64,000 bases of DNA, from positions 3,525,813 through 3,589,812 of the forward strand of contig CM060852.1 in assembly GCA_030737835.1 (NCBI GenBank), written 5' to 3'. Position 1 is the stretch's first letter. The number at the start of each line of letters is the position of its first letter. The notes under the pieces are model-generated. The model searched no databases. It saw only the letters and a program-made list of their open reading frames with translations, and was not told the DNA's origin. This document shows, piece after piece, positions 23,281-34,629 of this stretch. The position numbers were made by a program, and so were the translations under genes. Origin of the DNA: Acorus gramineus. Lineage: Eukaryota; Streptophyta; Magnoliopsida; Acorales; Acoraceae.

Positions 23281-24320
23281 TTTGAGTTACTTGGCTGAAG
23301 CATATGAATGGATAAGATACAGATCGAATATTTATTTCCTACTTAGGTATGAATACGGATATAAATATTTATCAGATATGAAATTGATTTTTATATTTAA
23401 TTTCATCGAAGACGAGTATAAAGATATTAATCAGATATCAATTCGGATATATTTCAATATTAAAATACTAGATACGTTATGCAAAAAAAATTATATTTAT
23501 ATATATATATATATATTTTTTTTTTTTTTGAACCGAACGCTAGACAATAGTTCAAAATAGAAGTACATAAACAAAAGAAAATAAAGGAAAAGCAGGAATA
23601 GACTCGAGGGCCATAGTTTAAGTCTGGCAAAAAGCTCCTGTTTCGCTAATGGAAGAGACATCTTCGCGTGGACTGCCAAAGATTTCCAACCTAAACCCAG
23701 ACAGTCCCGGTCTATCCAATCAAACCCAAAACAATTTATATAGATATTGATGAAAAACCAATCACCAATATTTTTTAAATCAAACATATTAAATAAATTT
23801 ATATAAATAAATAATATTACTAGATCAATTTCCTTCTATAAGATTTGAAGTTAAGAAAAAGCTAAGCAAAGTCACATTTTTTTATAATGAATCAATACAA
23901 AAAATAATATAAAATAAAAACATCACTAAAAACAATAACCAACATTCTTCATTTTATTTTTAAACAGTTATCTGAATCTGTAACTGAATCCAACAAAATA
24001 TATTTGGATCTAAATCCATATCCGGTAAAGTATAATCAGATATATAACCATATTCATATCTAAATTGCATCTAGATATGGATAACAGTATCCGTATCCAA
24101 TTAAAATCTAAATTTGGTATCGAATATCTGATCCGAAACTATATACTATTCTAATAATTTGAATATATATTAATTAAAGACTTAGATCTTATTGATTATC
24201 AATCAGATACAAATATTTTTTATATAATTGATATTTTTAATTATGAATATTAATTCAGATAATATGTTAGTTAAATATGAAAATTAAAATGAAGATTCAA
24301 AACTTTTTTTTTTTTCATAC
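23281..24320. repeat. AT-rich repeat region with GGATA/TATCC-type inverted motifs
   Basis: Short words such as GGATATAAATATTTATCAG on the left recur inverted on the right (TATCCATATCCGGTAAAG, ATCCGTATCCAATTAAAATC) around a central A/T-rich part. This is typical of a degenerate fold-back element, but the ends could not be fixed. A T-run at about 23517-23529 is followed by an unassigned block to about 23710 that could be a retroposon tail. Confidence 0.4.
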
Positions 24321-24678
24321 ATCATAAAATAAAACTTGATAGTAATATAAAATATAAACAATATACCCTTTTATGGTACATATCAGATTTCTCATTTATC
24401 GGATATGAATGTGCAGCGCATCCGGTTTTTTGACCACCTTTCCCCCTTTCACACATGGGATCGCAACAGAACCGTCCATCAAAAAACGACGATTTGTGGA
24501 ATACCAATCAGAGAGATATCGCTTAACAGCCGACCATTGCGTATTTATTATTATTTATATAATAAAAAAGCAAGCTTTATTTGTTTCTCCTTTATCTTAC
24601 CCTCCAAGGAAAGCCAAACTACAAGTCTCTCGATCGATCGTCTTCATCGGCGGTAGAGGGAGTTGCACGAATCTCGAG

Positions 24679-27600
24679 ATGAATTCGTCGCAGTTCATGG
24701 ACAAGCAGATCTTGGGACTCTCGGGATCCCAAACCAGCGGCGGTGGCGGTGGCGGCGGCGGCGGAGGCGGCGATTTTTTTGAGTTGATGAATCCGCAGGA
24801 GGATCATCAGCAGATCAACGGAGGGGAAAAGAAGGACGAGATCCTCCCGAGCTACGATTTTCAGCAGATCCGTCCGTCCTCCGTCGGAGGCGCCGGTGGT
24901 GCGGGAGGAGGTTCTTCTTCGACGTCGTCTGCTTTTGCTCACCATTCGCCGATTCTGGATGCTCCGATGGCGAGGAGCCGCGGCCCGGAAATGGCGCCCG
25001 GACGATCGAATTACAGGGTGAGTCTCCCTTGATTTGGGTAAAAATTTGAGTTTTTGTTGATTTGGTATGGGTATGGGTAAATGTTTGGAGAGATTTTTGG
25101 GTGATTCTGAATCAAATTTAAATTTGGGTGCACACTTGTGTATAGGATTGGAGATGCTCTTAGATTTGTGTAATATGATGATGATCTATGAAGGATTTGA
25201 ATAGTTGGTTTTTGACGGCACGGATTAATGTTTAGGAGGGGATGATCGTTTGTATTTCAAGATTTTTCAGACTCTGGGGAGGTCTTGGCAATGTTTGGGT
25301 GGAAGTAGGAAGTATATAAATTATGTTTCTAGGGATTTGGCTTTGAATTGAATAACATGGTGTGATTGGGTTTTAGGGTTCACTTAAGTAGGTCATCATA
25401 GTGACATCCTCAGAATGGTTCCAGTGGTTTTATATCATGGTTCTTTGTTCTGTATGCTTGTAGGATTATGATTTATTTATTTATTTTGGTTGCTTGTGCT
25501 GCTTTAATATCTCTTATGGAATGTGCAAAAATTTTAGGCTCATAGCATGAGCTTATAATGTGACAAGTGATATCAAGCGTTGGGGGGGGGGGGGGGGGGG
25601 GGAGGTGTTAGGTTAAAGTGACTGTGTTCTTGTTTATGATATGTAGCCATGTAAGAAGTCATCAAGAGGTCCCTTTTGAATTATATTTTTACATATAAAA
25701 GGGTGAAATAATTCATACTTTATATGGGGTGTTGGTTGTTTTAGTTATGTCTGTGACTGAAGGGTCTTCTTAGAAATGAATTCAGCAAATGTACCTTCTT
25801 ACCTGTTCAACAACAAACAGTAGAACTGACCAACAGATGCAACATGATCACCTGCGACCCCTCTTCTTTTCTTTTTCTTTCTTGTCACAATTTCTCCCAC
25901 ATTGGAGATTCTACAGTCCTCTGAATCACCCTTCTTTGTCATTGTGATTCACATTTAATCCCCATTAGGCCATTGTTTCTTGTAAATTGAATGTGTATTA
26001 TAATTGAATGAATGAATGAATATTCCATCACTCTACAACTTCCATCCACTGATCTCCTCTTCCCTGGATGATTTTCGAGAGGAGTCATCTATAGATTCTG
26101 GGATAAAAATGAATCATTGTTGAAAATTTTCTTACTCGGTACCTATAGGTAAAAATGTCATTGGAGTAGTGCTTGCGTCATTGAAAAATTTTGTTGATGG
26201 AATTGGAAAAGATATGATCACCATTTAGTTTCTTGATCCATGATATTTCCAATTGTCGGCTAAATGATATACATACGTTTCATATTGCCCTTAGGAAAGG
26301 AGGCTGAATGATTCAGGATCAATTTCATACTTTGAGATAAAAAACTGTCAAGTCCTCTATTGTGTATTGAAATAATTGTAGAGATAAAAACCGGCAACTA
26401 TCTTGTTTTATATGATGCAAGAGACTTGGGGATGAGGTTTTGGAATGTTGCATAATGGATCTCCTGATGATTGGAGAAAGTTGTCTCAGCGACCTTTTCA
26501 TTGTACATATTTTTATTTATTTTATGTTTATGAACTTTTTTTTAATGGATAGAACCAACATTTAATAACAAACCTGGATTCTGGTTTTTATTGGATGGAT
26601 TGCTATTTTTTACTTCTGTTGATTTTTCTTTTAACTTTTTGTTGAATGTTGTTGCATTTTTCTGGGTATCTTAGAGCTATGGCTCTCCAGACCATGAATC
26701 TGCAAAAGTTATACAGGCAAAAGATAAGGAAGCATATGATGCAGCTACAGTGGCTGAAATTGATCAAACAATGAAGAAGTATTCTGATAGCATGCTACAT
26801 GCATTGGAAGGTGTTAGTGCACGGCTGACTCAGCTGGAAAGCCGAACACGCCACCTTGAAGGTTCTGTGGATGATTTAAAACTCTCAGTCGCAAATGATC
26901 ACGGAAGCACCGATGGAAAGCTGAGACAGCTGGAGAATATTCTAAGAGAGGTATTTTTTCTTGTTTTACCATGTGCTTCATACATGCGTATGACTTTAAG
27001 TCTTTATTGATGCAAGGAGGCATCTATATCCATGAAAATGGATATTTAAACATAGCACTCCCTAGAATTTTGTAGGACAGATAATGCAAAACCCCCATCC
27101 TTATCATATAACCCATGGTTGTTCCTCAATCTTTTGGCTCTTAAATGGGTGTTTCGATTTTTATAAGGGTAGATGACCCTTGGGGTATTTGGTTGATTTC
27201 TTGATTTATATGGTTTGGAGTCTTTTACCCCTCATGTAAATCTGTGTAAATATGTTTCAATAGGGGTGTATTTATTTTGCTCCCTATCAAAATAAATTAA
27301 TTTTAATCATAACCTCACAATCATAATCATGGACTTCATTGTAAAGTTTATCACAGATGAAAGTTGGTTGCACTTACATTTACCATGCATCAGTGCATCC
27401 TAATAGCACACCTGCTTGATAAACAAAGGTTTTTTTTGCGGTTGCTTTTTGGTACTCTTTCCAAATATTTCAATAAACCGTGGCTTAACCATGCAACTCA
27501 TTTGTAAGATTATCATGTCATATCTGTCGGAAAGCATGAAATATCAAGATTTTTTTTATTGTGAAAGCGAAAGTTTCTTCTTTTGTCCTGTGACTATGGC

Positions 27601-29489
27601 TAAAGATTTATTTTAAGTGTCTGAAGGCATCCTGATTGTTCTTGGAATTCCACCAGTTTTTTCTGATGATTTGTTGATATCATCATCTCTAATAATTAAA
27701 TTTTATTTTAAAATCCGTCCTTTGATGCTAGGCCTCACATAATGAAGTTTGGAATCCTCCTGGGAATAATTGGTACAATTTTAAGCTGTATGATGGATGA
27801 AAATTGTATGACACGATGGCTAGTAAGCTGATATGGATTGAATGCTGATTGCTGCCAGATAGGTGTTGGGATGGGTTCTCTAGATGTTAAACATCCTTGC
27901 ATACCAATATGTTTAGGTCTTTTAGCCATTCTACTGCCATCAATGCTGTCATGGTCATCATGTAAACTTTGCACTGTATTTTTCTTAACCCCACACGCGC
28001 ATTTACTCTTTAGCCATTCTGTTGCCATCACACACGCATGCAGGTACACGCACCATAGATTTCATTAAAAGGGATAGGAACATATGAGGGATCTGCATCA
28101 TGGAAGGATTTCGGACTGGGTGTGGCACAAAATGACAAAGTAAAATGTGATGATTTTATTGAAGTAAGAGTTAGGAATTAGGAATACCTTCTTTGCCACT
28201 GTATCCCACCATTCCATGAAAAACCTTTTCCACTACATATTAATGTGATTTTCAATATATTAAAACACCATTTCTTGAGTATGAACAGCAATACAACACC
28301 AGTAACACCCATTGCATATGCTCGAATAGCTGATGAAGCTATTTTTGTTCTCATTTCTTCTAAGCAAGATGTGCCTTCTCCATTCTTTTATTTGCAGGTA
28401 CAAACATGCGTACAAGTTCTACGCGACAAGCAGGAGATAACTGAAGCTCAACTGCAACTTGCAAAGATGCAAATCCCCAAGGAAAACCAACCACAACCTG
28501 AAATCCCAAAACCCACCCCTCAACACCATCCAGTCCCTCCTCCACAGCACCAACCTCTCCCCCCACCTCAGGCCATTGCCCCACAAGCTCCACCACAGCC
28601 ACCCCCCCATCCTGCCCTCCCCCCTCCCAATGCTCCTCCTCCAACCCCTCCGCAGCAAAACATACCTTTTCAAAGGGACTCATATTATCCACCACCTAGT
28701 CAGGTCCCAGATCCCACCCACCAACCATACCAAATCCCCACTCATCAACAACAGCCACCACCTATTCAGGTCCCAGATCCCACCCACCAACAATACCAAA
28801 TCCCCACTCATCAACAACAGCCACCACCACCACCACCACCACCTCCCCACCAACAATACCCACCCCCACCACCCCCACAGATCCCACAATACTCTCAGCC
28901 TCCCCAGCAGCAGCCACCACCTCCGCCGCCACAACAGGCTCCGCAGCATCAAAGTCACTTTCGAGAAGAAACAAACCCTCCTTACATGCCTCCCACTCAA
29001 ACCTACCCCCCTCAAAACATCCGCCCTCCATCACAACAATTCTATGGGCAATACGAGCCCCCAACGAGCAGGCCGAGCCCAGGACCTCCAATGATGCCAT
29101 TCTCTGGTAGTAGCTACAGCCCACCATCAGGGCCAGGCTACACCGACTCCTATCCTTTCAGTGGACCTCCCTCTCACTACAGCAGTGGTGGCAGCGGAGG
29201 GGGGTCGTCTGCGATGAAACCACGACTTCCGACAGCGCAGATTCTGCCCCAGGCTCTGCCAACGGCCAGCAGCATCGGGTCTGGCGGGTCAGGCAGCGGA
29301 TCGGGCAATAGGGTCCCGATTGATGATGTGGTGGAGAAGGTGTCGACGATGGGATTCTCGAGTGAGCAGGTGCGGGCGACGGTGAGGAAGCTGACGGAGA
29401 ACGGGCAGTCTGTGGACCTGAACGTCGTGCTGGACAAGCTGATGAACGACGGTGAGATCCAGCCGCAGAAGGGGTGGTTCGGACGATGA
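24679..29489 (+). CDS. FLOE1: FLOE-type DUF1421 protein, prion-like, coiled-coil
   Basis: Three exons (24679-25017, 26675-26950, 28398-29489) give 568 residues. Residues 1-113 are Asp/Ser/Gly-rich with an 11-Gly run and FFELMNPQE. Residues about 135-240 form a coiled coil (EIDQTMKKYSDSMLHALEGV, LESRTRHLEG, LRDKQEITEAQLQLAKMQ). Residues about 245-480 are a Gln/Pro/Ser-rich low-complexity region, containing a 22-residue unit (VPDPTHQ, YQIPTHQQQPPP) twice. The last 58 residues are DUF1421, UBA-like: VPIDDVVEKVSTMGFSSEQV, RATVRKLTENG, VLDKLMNDG. This order is that of Arabidopsis FLOE1 (At4g28300), a seed protein that forms condensates on hydration and tunes germination. Whether this is the FLOE1 or another FLOE paralogue cannot be settled here. 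Confidence 0.92.
25582..25602 (+). repeat. 21-base G homopolymer in FLOE intron 1
   Basis: An uninterrupted run of about 21 guanines lies in the first intron. It could form a G-quadruplex on the sense strand, or be an assembly-length error. Confidence 0.8.
28701..28832 (+). repeat. In-frame 66-base tandem duplication in the FLOE gene
   Basis: A 66-base unit starting CAGGTCCCAGATCCCACC at 28701 recurs at 28767 with very few changes, adding 22 residues to the Gln/Pro-rich region. Confidence 0.85.
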
Positions 29490-31233
29490 TTCTGATGATG
29501 GTCTCTGTACCTCACTCGTTTTCCCTTTGAAATTCTAATGTACAGAGCCACGGATGATACTACCCATCTTTGATACTCTTGTGAATGCTCATTTTATGGA
29601 CTTTTCTTCCATCGTTGGGTTGTTGACTTATTGTGTTGCTGCAAATATAAACTGTATTGGAACCATTTGTTCTTTCTGTTCAGGAACCTCTGTTTTGTTC
29701 CTCATAAGAGTTCATCGTTTATTTGTTGAGATTTGTTTATTTTTCTAAGCTTATGAAAATGAAGTAAACCTTCTATTCAAGAATTCTATGAACTTTTGAT
29801 ATATTCTATAGAGCGATCATGTATATGGGGGTAAGATGGCTTGTGACATGATGAAATGTTGTATGTTTCGTTAACTTCATATACTCACATTAATGAGATA
29901 TGCATCGATAAACTTTTTGACATTTTATATAAACGTGTATCACATGAGATGGAAGTATAATATTTAAAAAAAAGTTCTAACACGTGTGCACTGAAAATAG
30001 AACATATGATTAACATTTATCTATGGTTGTGATGTGGATAACTGGTTACTTCAATAGTTATCAAGTTGAATAATCTGGATATCTGGTCCTTTGTGTTGAA
30101 TTGTGGTTATCCCCACCCCAAAGGCCGGTGTCGGGACAACGGGGTCGGAGTATTCGTTTTCTATGGAAAGACCGAAGCGCCTATTCTAGTCATCAGATCA
30201 TCATTTAACGGTGCTGATCAAACGGGCAGGACCCATTGTTTTCCAGCTCCATTGAACCCGCCACCTTTTCGTAATATGCTGGTGTCAACTCCCCAAGTGC
30301 TGAATTGGTGGGTTCCAGGGATATGGGGTTCTTGTTCTCATGTTCTGAAGATATTCTTCTTGTGTCCATCTAATAAGTTTGATTGTCTGGCATTGATCCA
30401 ATTTAACTTTGCCATCTTTCAGAACATTTGCTGGTCCTGTTGAGCTTGACTCACTATCTGGTGGTCCCTATTCTATAATGGGTGGTCCTCAAGTAGGATC
30501 CTGTTATGATTTTTTTTCTTTCTTAACTTTTATGGTCCAAGCAGGGTCTCCCTCCCCCTCAACTAGGGAAGATCTTGTTAGTCCATGCTTTAATCATCTG
30601 GTCTTTGGAATGTTTTAAAAAGCAGTATATTCTTTTGAGTGCGCTGTTATATTTAGTTCTTTTTACAGTTTAAAATATAATTTTATATGCGTATCGTTAT
30701 ACGAGATATATACATTGTTAAATGTTTTTTTACATTTATTAAAAATATGTTCATTTAATTTGAAATAGAGTGATATATATTTTTCATCAAATCATATACA
30801 TAGTTAGATGATGATTACTACTTTTAGAAAAATAAAAACTTGTGGTCTATGTTTTAGACCGTAAAAAAAGTCAAGTTTAACATTTTCCATTCTTCAAAAC
30901 TGCTGCTTCTTCTCAGTTACTTGTTCAATTTAAACAATGTCTCGTATGGGATTTTCCCGCTTATGTTTGTTTGTTTTTGCTTGATTACATCGGACAGTTC
31001 TCATTTCATCAAACTAATGGGACTACATGTGATGAATTTTGAACTGTTTGATTGATCAACCGTAAAACAAACACATAAAAAAAAAGAGAGTAGAGGGTTG
31101 AAACCCTTAATGCGCGGCATGCGTTTCACTCATACAGACTCAAAAAAAAAAAAAAACATGTTTCCCCAACAAGATTGATTCAATGTATCTAATAAATCCT
31201 CCCATGAAAATTGTTTGAACTGTTTTTATATAT
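29490..31233. other. Intergenic region downstream of the FLOE gene
   Basis: Carries the FLOE 3'UTR. At 30066-30620 lies a moderately GC-rich island with frames of 125 and 69 codons (one with RTFAGPVELDSLSGGPYSIM) that I do not recognise. From 30660 a MITE-related AT-rich block starts (see 30660-30890). No complete gene is seen. Confidence 0.5.
30660..30890. mobile_element. MITE of the ACTCAGT family, copy 2 (degenerate)
   Basis: Shares with the copies at 20809 and 44113 the order TATA-rich block, AAATATGTTCATTTAATTTG, TTTCATCAAATCATATACAT, AGATGATG. Its ends are worn. Confidence 0.45.
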
Positions 31234-32134
31234 GGGTTTTTGTTAACGAATGCTCTAAGAACACTGGTTAACACACATTTATTATTAACTTTTTAAGTAA
31301 CCCAACAAATCTAATCATGATATGAATCAATAGATTAAAAGATTTTTTTAAATACCAACAATACGTCTAATAAATTCTCTTTTTTTTTTTTTCTTTTCCC
31401 TCCCATATCCAATTTTTATTCTTGTACCCAAATTTATTCTCTCATCTCTCACAAAAGTTTCATTCGAAAGTATAAAAATATTCATCCCCTTTCATTTTTG
31501 TTCTTATCTCATATTTCATATGATTGTGATACTTGTTTTAGTGTTACTTATGCGAAGATATTTTTTGTATAGTATATAATTAATTTATTTTTATTATTTG
31601 TTTGATTTAATATTTTATTTTAAATATTTTATATACATCTCCACTCTATTGATTTTTTTTATCATTTGAATTTATTTCAATATATTATGAATAAATAGCC
31701 TTGCATACTTCCGGCTTCGGTGTAGACGGATCTATAATAAATGAAAAAATAAATGTGTTTTACAAAAAAATTTATAGAATAAATATTAAAATTTAACTTT
31801 TATGCTTTCGTTATAGTGGGTTGATATTTTAAATTGTGCGTTGAAAAACTTATTAATAAAAATTAAATTATAAAAAAATATGTAAAAAACATGTTGATTT
31901 AATAAAAAAAAATTGGATATGAGAGAAAAAATTAAGTATAGGAGGAAAGAAGAAAAAAAGATAGAGAATGGGGTAACTTTTAGGGATATTAAAATTTATT
32001 AGAGGTATTGTTGGTATCTAAAAAAACCTTTTAATATATTTATTCATATCATAATTAGATCTGTTAGATTATGTAAAAAATTAACAATAAATATAAAATA
32101 ATAAGTGTTTTAAAGACACTTGTTAACAAAATCC
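31234..32134. mobile_element. TIR element (GGGTTTTTGTTAACGA ends), intact-looking copy
   Basis: The left end GGGTTTTTGTTAACGAATGC and the reverse complement of the right end, GGATTTTGTTAACAAGTGTC, match over the first tens of bases; each terminal repeat also contains an internal hairpin (GTTAAC, then a spacer, then GTTAAC). About 0.9 kb, AT-rich, no transposase. The interior lines up with the element at 34630-36335 and lacks the palindrome present there. No convincing target duplication was found. Confidence 0.65.
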
Positions 32135-32309
32135 TGTGTGTGTACATATATTGAAAAACTGTAGATTCTTCGTGTGCGGAGTGTGCCGGTGTCGGGCCCA
32201 GCATGTCTCAGTTTATGCAGGGCGTTGACCACCCCCATTTAATTTCATTTTTAATTTCAAGTTAATCTAGGACTGAAATGTAATTTTTCTGTCAAAAGAT
32301 CGAATATTT

Positions 32310-32453
32310 GAATCACGTGATGAAAGTCAACTCCGACTATTGCAGGAGACTGACAAGACACGTGCGCCCACCACCCTCCCACGTGTCAAAACACCGTCCA
32401 GTTTGGCCCACTCAACCATACACCACCACCTTCTATCACGTGCTTGTCACGTC
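32310..32453 (+). promoter_or_regulatory. Cluster of G-box (CACGTG) motifs
   Basis: CACGTG occurs at 32314-32319, 32359-32364, 32380-32385 and 32437-32442, with a CACGTC at 32448-32453. CACGTG is the core bound by bZIP and bHLH factors, including ABA-responsive ones. TTAATATAGTAG follows at 32454. No supported gene begins nearby. Confidence 0.5.
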
Positions 32454-32999
32454 TTAATATAGTAGACTTCACTTATTGATGCCTCCCCTAACTATAGTCC
32501 AGATTTTGACAGTTATGTTTTGTTCTTTCATGTTATATCATTTTTTTTATATTTTTTAAATTATTATTTATATCTTATTTATTTTTTAATTATATTTTTT
32601 TATAAAAAAGTTAGATAATGCAACTACGATGTGTCTGTGAAGGAGAGTCGAGGTAGAAGAGTGTCTCATCTCCCTCCTGCACGACCCGAGAAGAGCTTAC
32701 TCCTCAATATGAAGGTGGCCACAGACAAGCCGATGTTTAGGCCCCATGTCTTTTTTTATTATTATTTATATCATTATAGGAGACATGCATACATTCATAG
32801 AATCTTTGTCAAATATTGAACATGGCTCAAATAATTGTGTGATGGAGGGCGGTCCCCCCCATTTAGGAGGAGGAACTACCATAGTCCCCCCCTCACCTAA
32901 TGATAAGTGGGGACTAAAGATTGGACGTCGTTGAGAGGGACATGAGATGAGGGTGGCGCAATGGTTTGTGGGACCCTCCCATGATTATACACTGGGATA

Positions 33000-33390
33000 A
33001 ATGCAAATAGCCCATCACAAACATATAAAAATCCAAACGCGTTTTTTCAAAATCCAAATAACCTTTCGAAATATAACTAAAAGCCACATCAGCTCCCAGA
33101 ATTAAATAATCAATGACAGAAATAAAATATTAATAGAATATTTCGTTATCATAACAGAAGCATCACATGAGAAGAACATATGAAGGAGGATATTAGGTTT
33201 AGGATCTCTCGCGTTAGTGATTGAATGAGGGAAAGTATAAACGTAATTTTACACATTGGGTTAAAACTCAAGTTATCATTAAGATTAATTTAACTCACAT
33301 AAGGGTGTATTTGGATTTTAGTTATTTTTTTGGACGGTTATTTGGATTTCTAAAAAATGCAAGGGGTTTTTTGGATTTTCATAAAGAGTG
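33000..33390. mobile_element. Small fold-back/MITE-like element
   Basis: The left part (TATAAAAATCCAAACGCG, then AAAATCCAAATAACC) reappears inverted at the right (GGTTATTTGGATTTC, then GGATTTTCATAAAG). About 390 bases, no coding content. Confidence 0.5.
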
Positions 33391-33393
33391 TGT

Positions 33394-33411
33394 GGGGGGG
33401 GGGGGGGGGGG
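33394..33411 (+). repeat. 18-base G homopolymer
   Basis: An uninterrupted G-run just past the small fold-back element and before the 38-base tandem repeat. Confidence 0.8.
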
Positions 33412-33424
33412 ACCCACCATTTCA

Positions 33425-33538
33425 CTAATTATGGATTTATAGTGGTGTCCATAGATTATTCTCTAATTATGGGTTTATAGTGGTGTCCATAGATTATTCT
33501 CTAATTATGGATTTATAGTGGTGTCCATAGATTTCATG
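33425..33538. repeat. Three tandem copies of a 38-base unit
   Basis: Units start CTAATTATGGATTTATAGTG at 33425, 33463 and 33501 and are nearly identical. Confidence 0.9.
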
Positions 33539-34334
33539 ATTTATAGCAGCTCAAAGGGATTGGTTCAATCAGCTTGGCAGCCTCTGCATTTTCTTTTGGG
33601 GTGTTGTGTATTTGAGACAGAGGAAGCCCGTATACAACAATATATAAAAAAAGGAAAAGAAAAGTTTTAGACACAATCTATTTTATAATAAAAACAGATA
33701 GTGCATGTTTTCATTTTTTAAAAAAAAATTTTCATTCTAATAAGTTATGTATTTTTATAAAATATGAAGTATATACTTTAATGAATTATGATATCATTTA
33801 TAAAAAAATATAAAATATATTTAATTAAGTATATATCTTAATATAGTAACTAGAGGGACTAACGAGATATATAGAGGAAAGTATTTAGAATTATAAAAAA
33901 GATTGAGTGTAACTGAATACATTTAACTTATTTTTTAATATAATTATTTTTTGAGAAATTGCATATTACTTTTCTAATTTATATTGGATTGAAAAAAGGG
34001 ATTGTAGATAAAAATTTGCATAACATTATTCATATATTATTTTAAAAAATTAATAATGCTAATCAAACAAACTTTGCCTAGCCTCTTTTTTTTTTGCCTT
34101 TTAGATTAAAAAAAAAAAACTTTCAAAACGAATGTTATTAAAAAAAAACCCCACTCCCTAGATTTTTTCATCCCACCTAAAAATCGAATTTTGTGCTCGC
34201 GGGCAAGAACCAAAGAAACATAAACTATAGACATCAAAAGGGGTGTCTAGAATATATTAATGAACAATATTATTTTTCAAGACAGCCATGGTTGTCCCTT
34301 TGCAGCCTTTTCTACAACTCGTGATACATTTAAT

Positions 34335-34367
<33 letters not shown>

Positions 34368-34629
34368 ATGCACATTCTAATATGAATATTAATATGAATT
34401 GAATGCATATTTTTATAATTTTCATAATAAAGTAAATATTGAGATAAAAAAATATATAATACAAATAAGATCTTAAAATGGGCTGAGAGTAGTAGCGCCC
34501 TAGTTGATTACAGGGCACTTATACATGTAATCAACTGCATTGCTTTCTCCAACGTTTATTTTCTCGACTGTATCTCTTTAAATAAATACTAATTTGTGCA
34601 TGTGTTAAAAACAAGTGATATAACATTTT

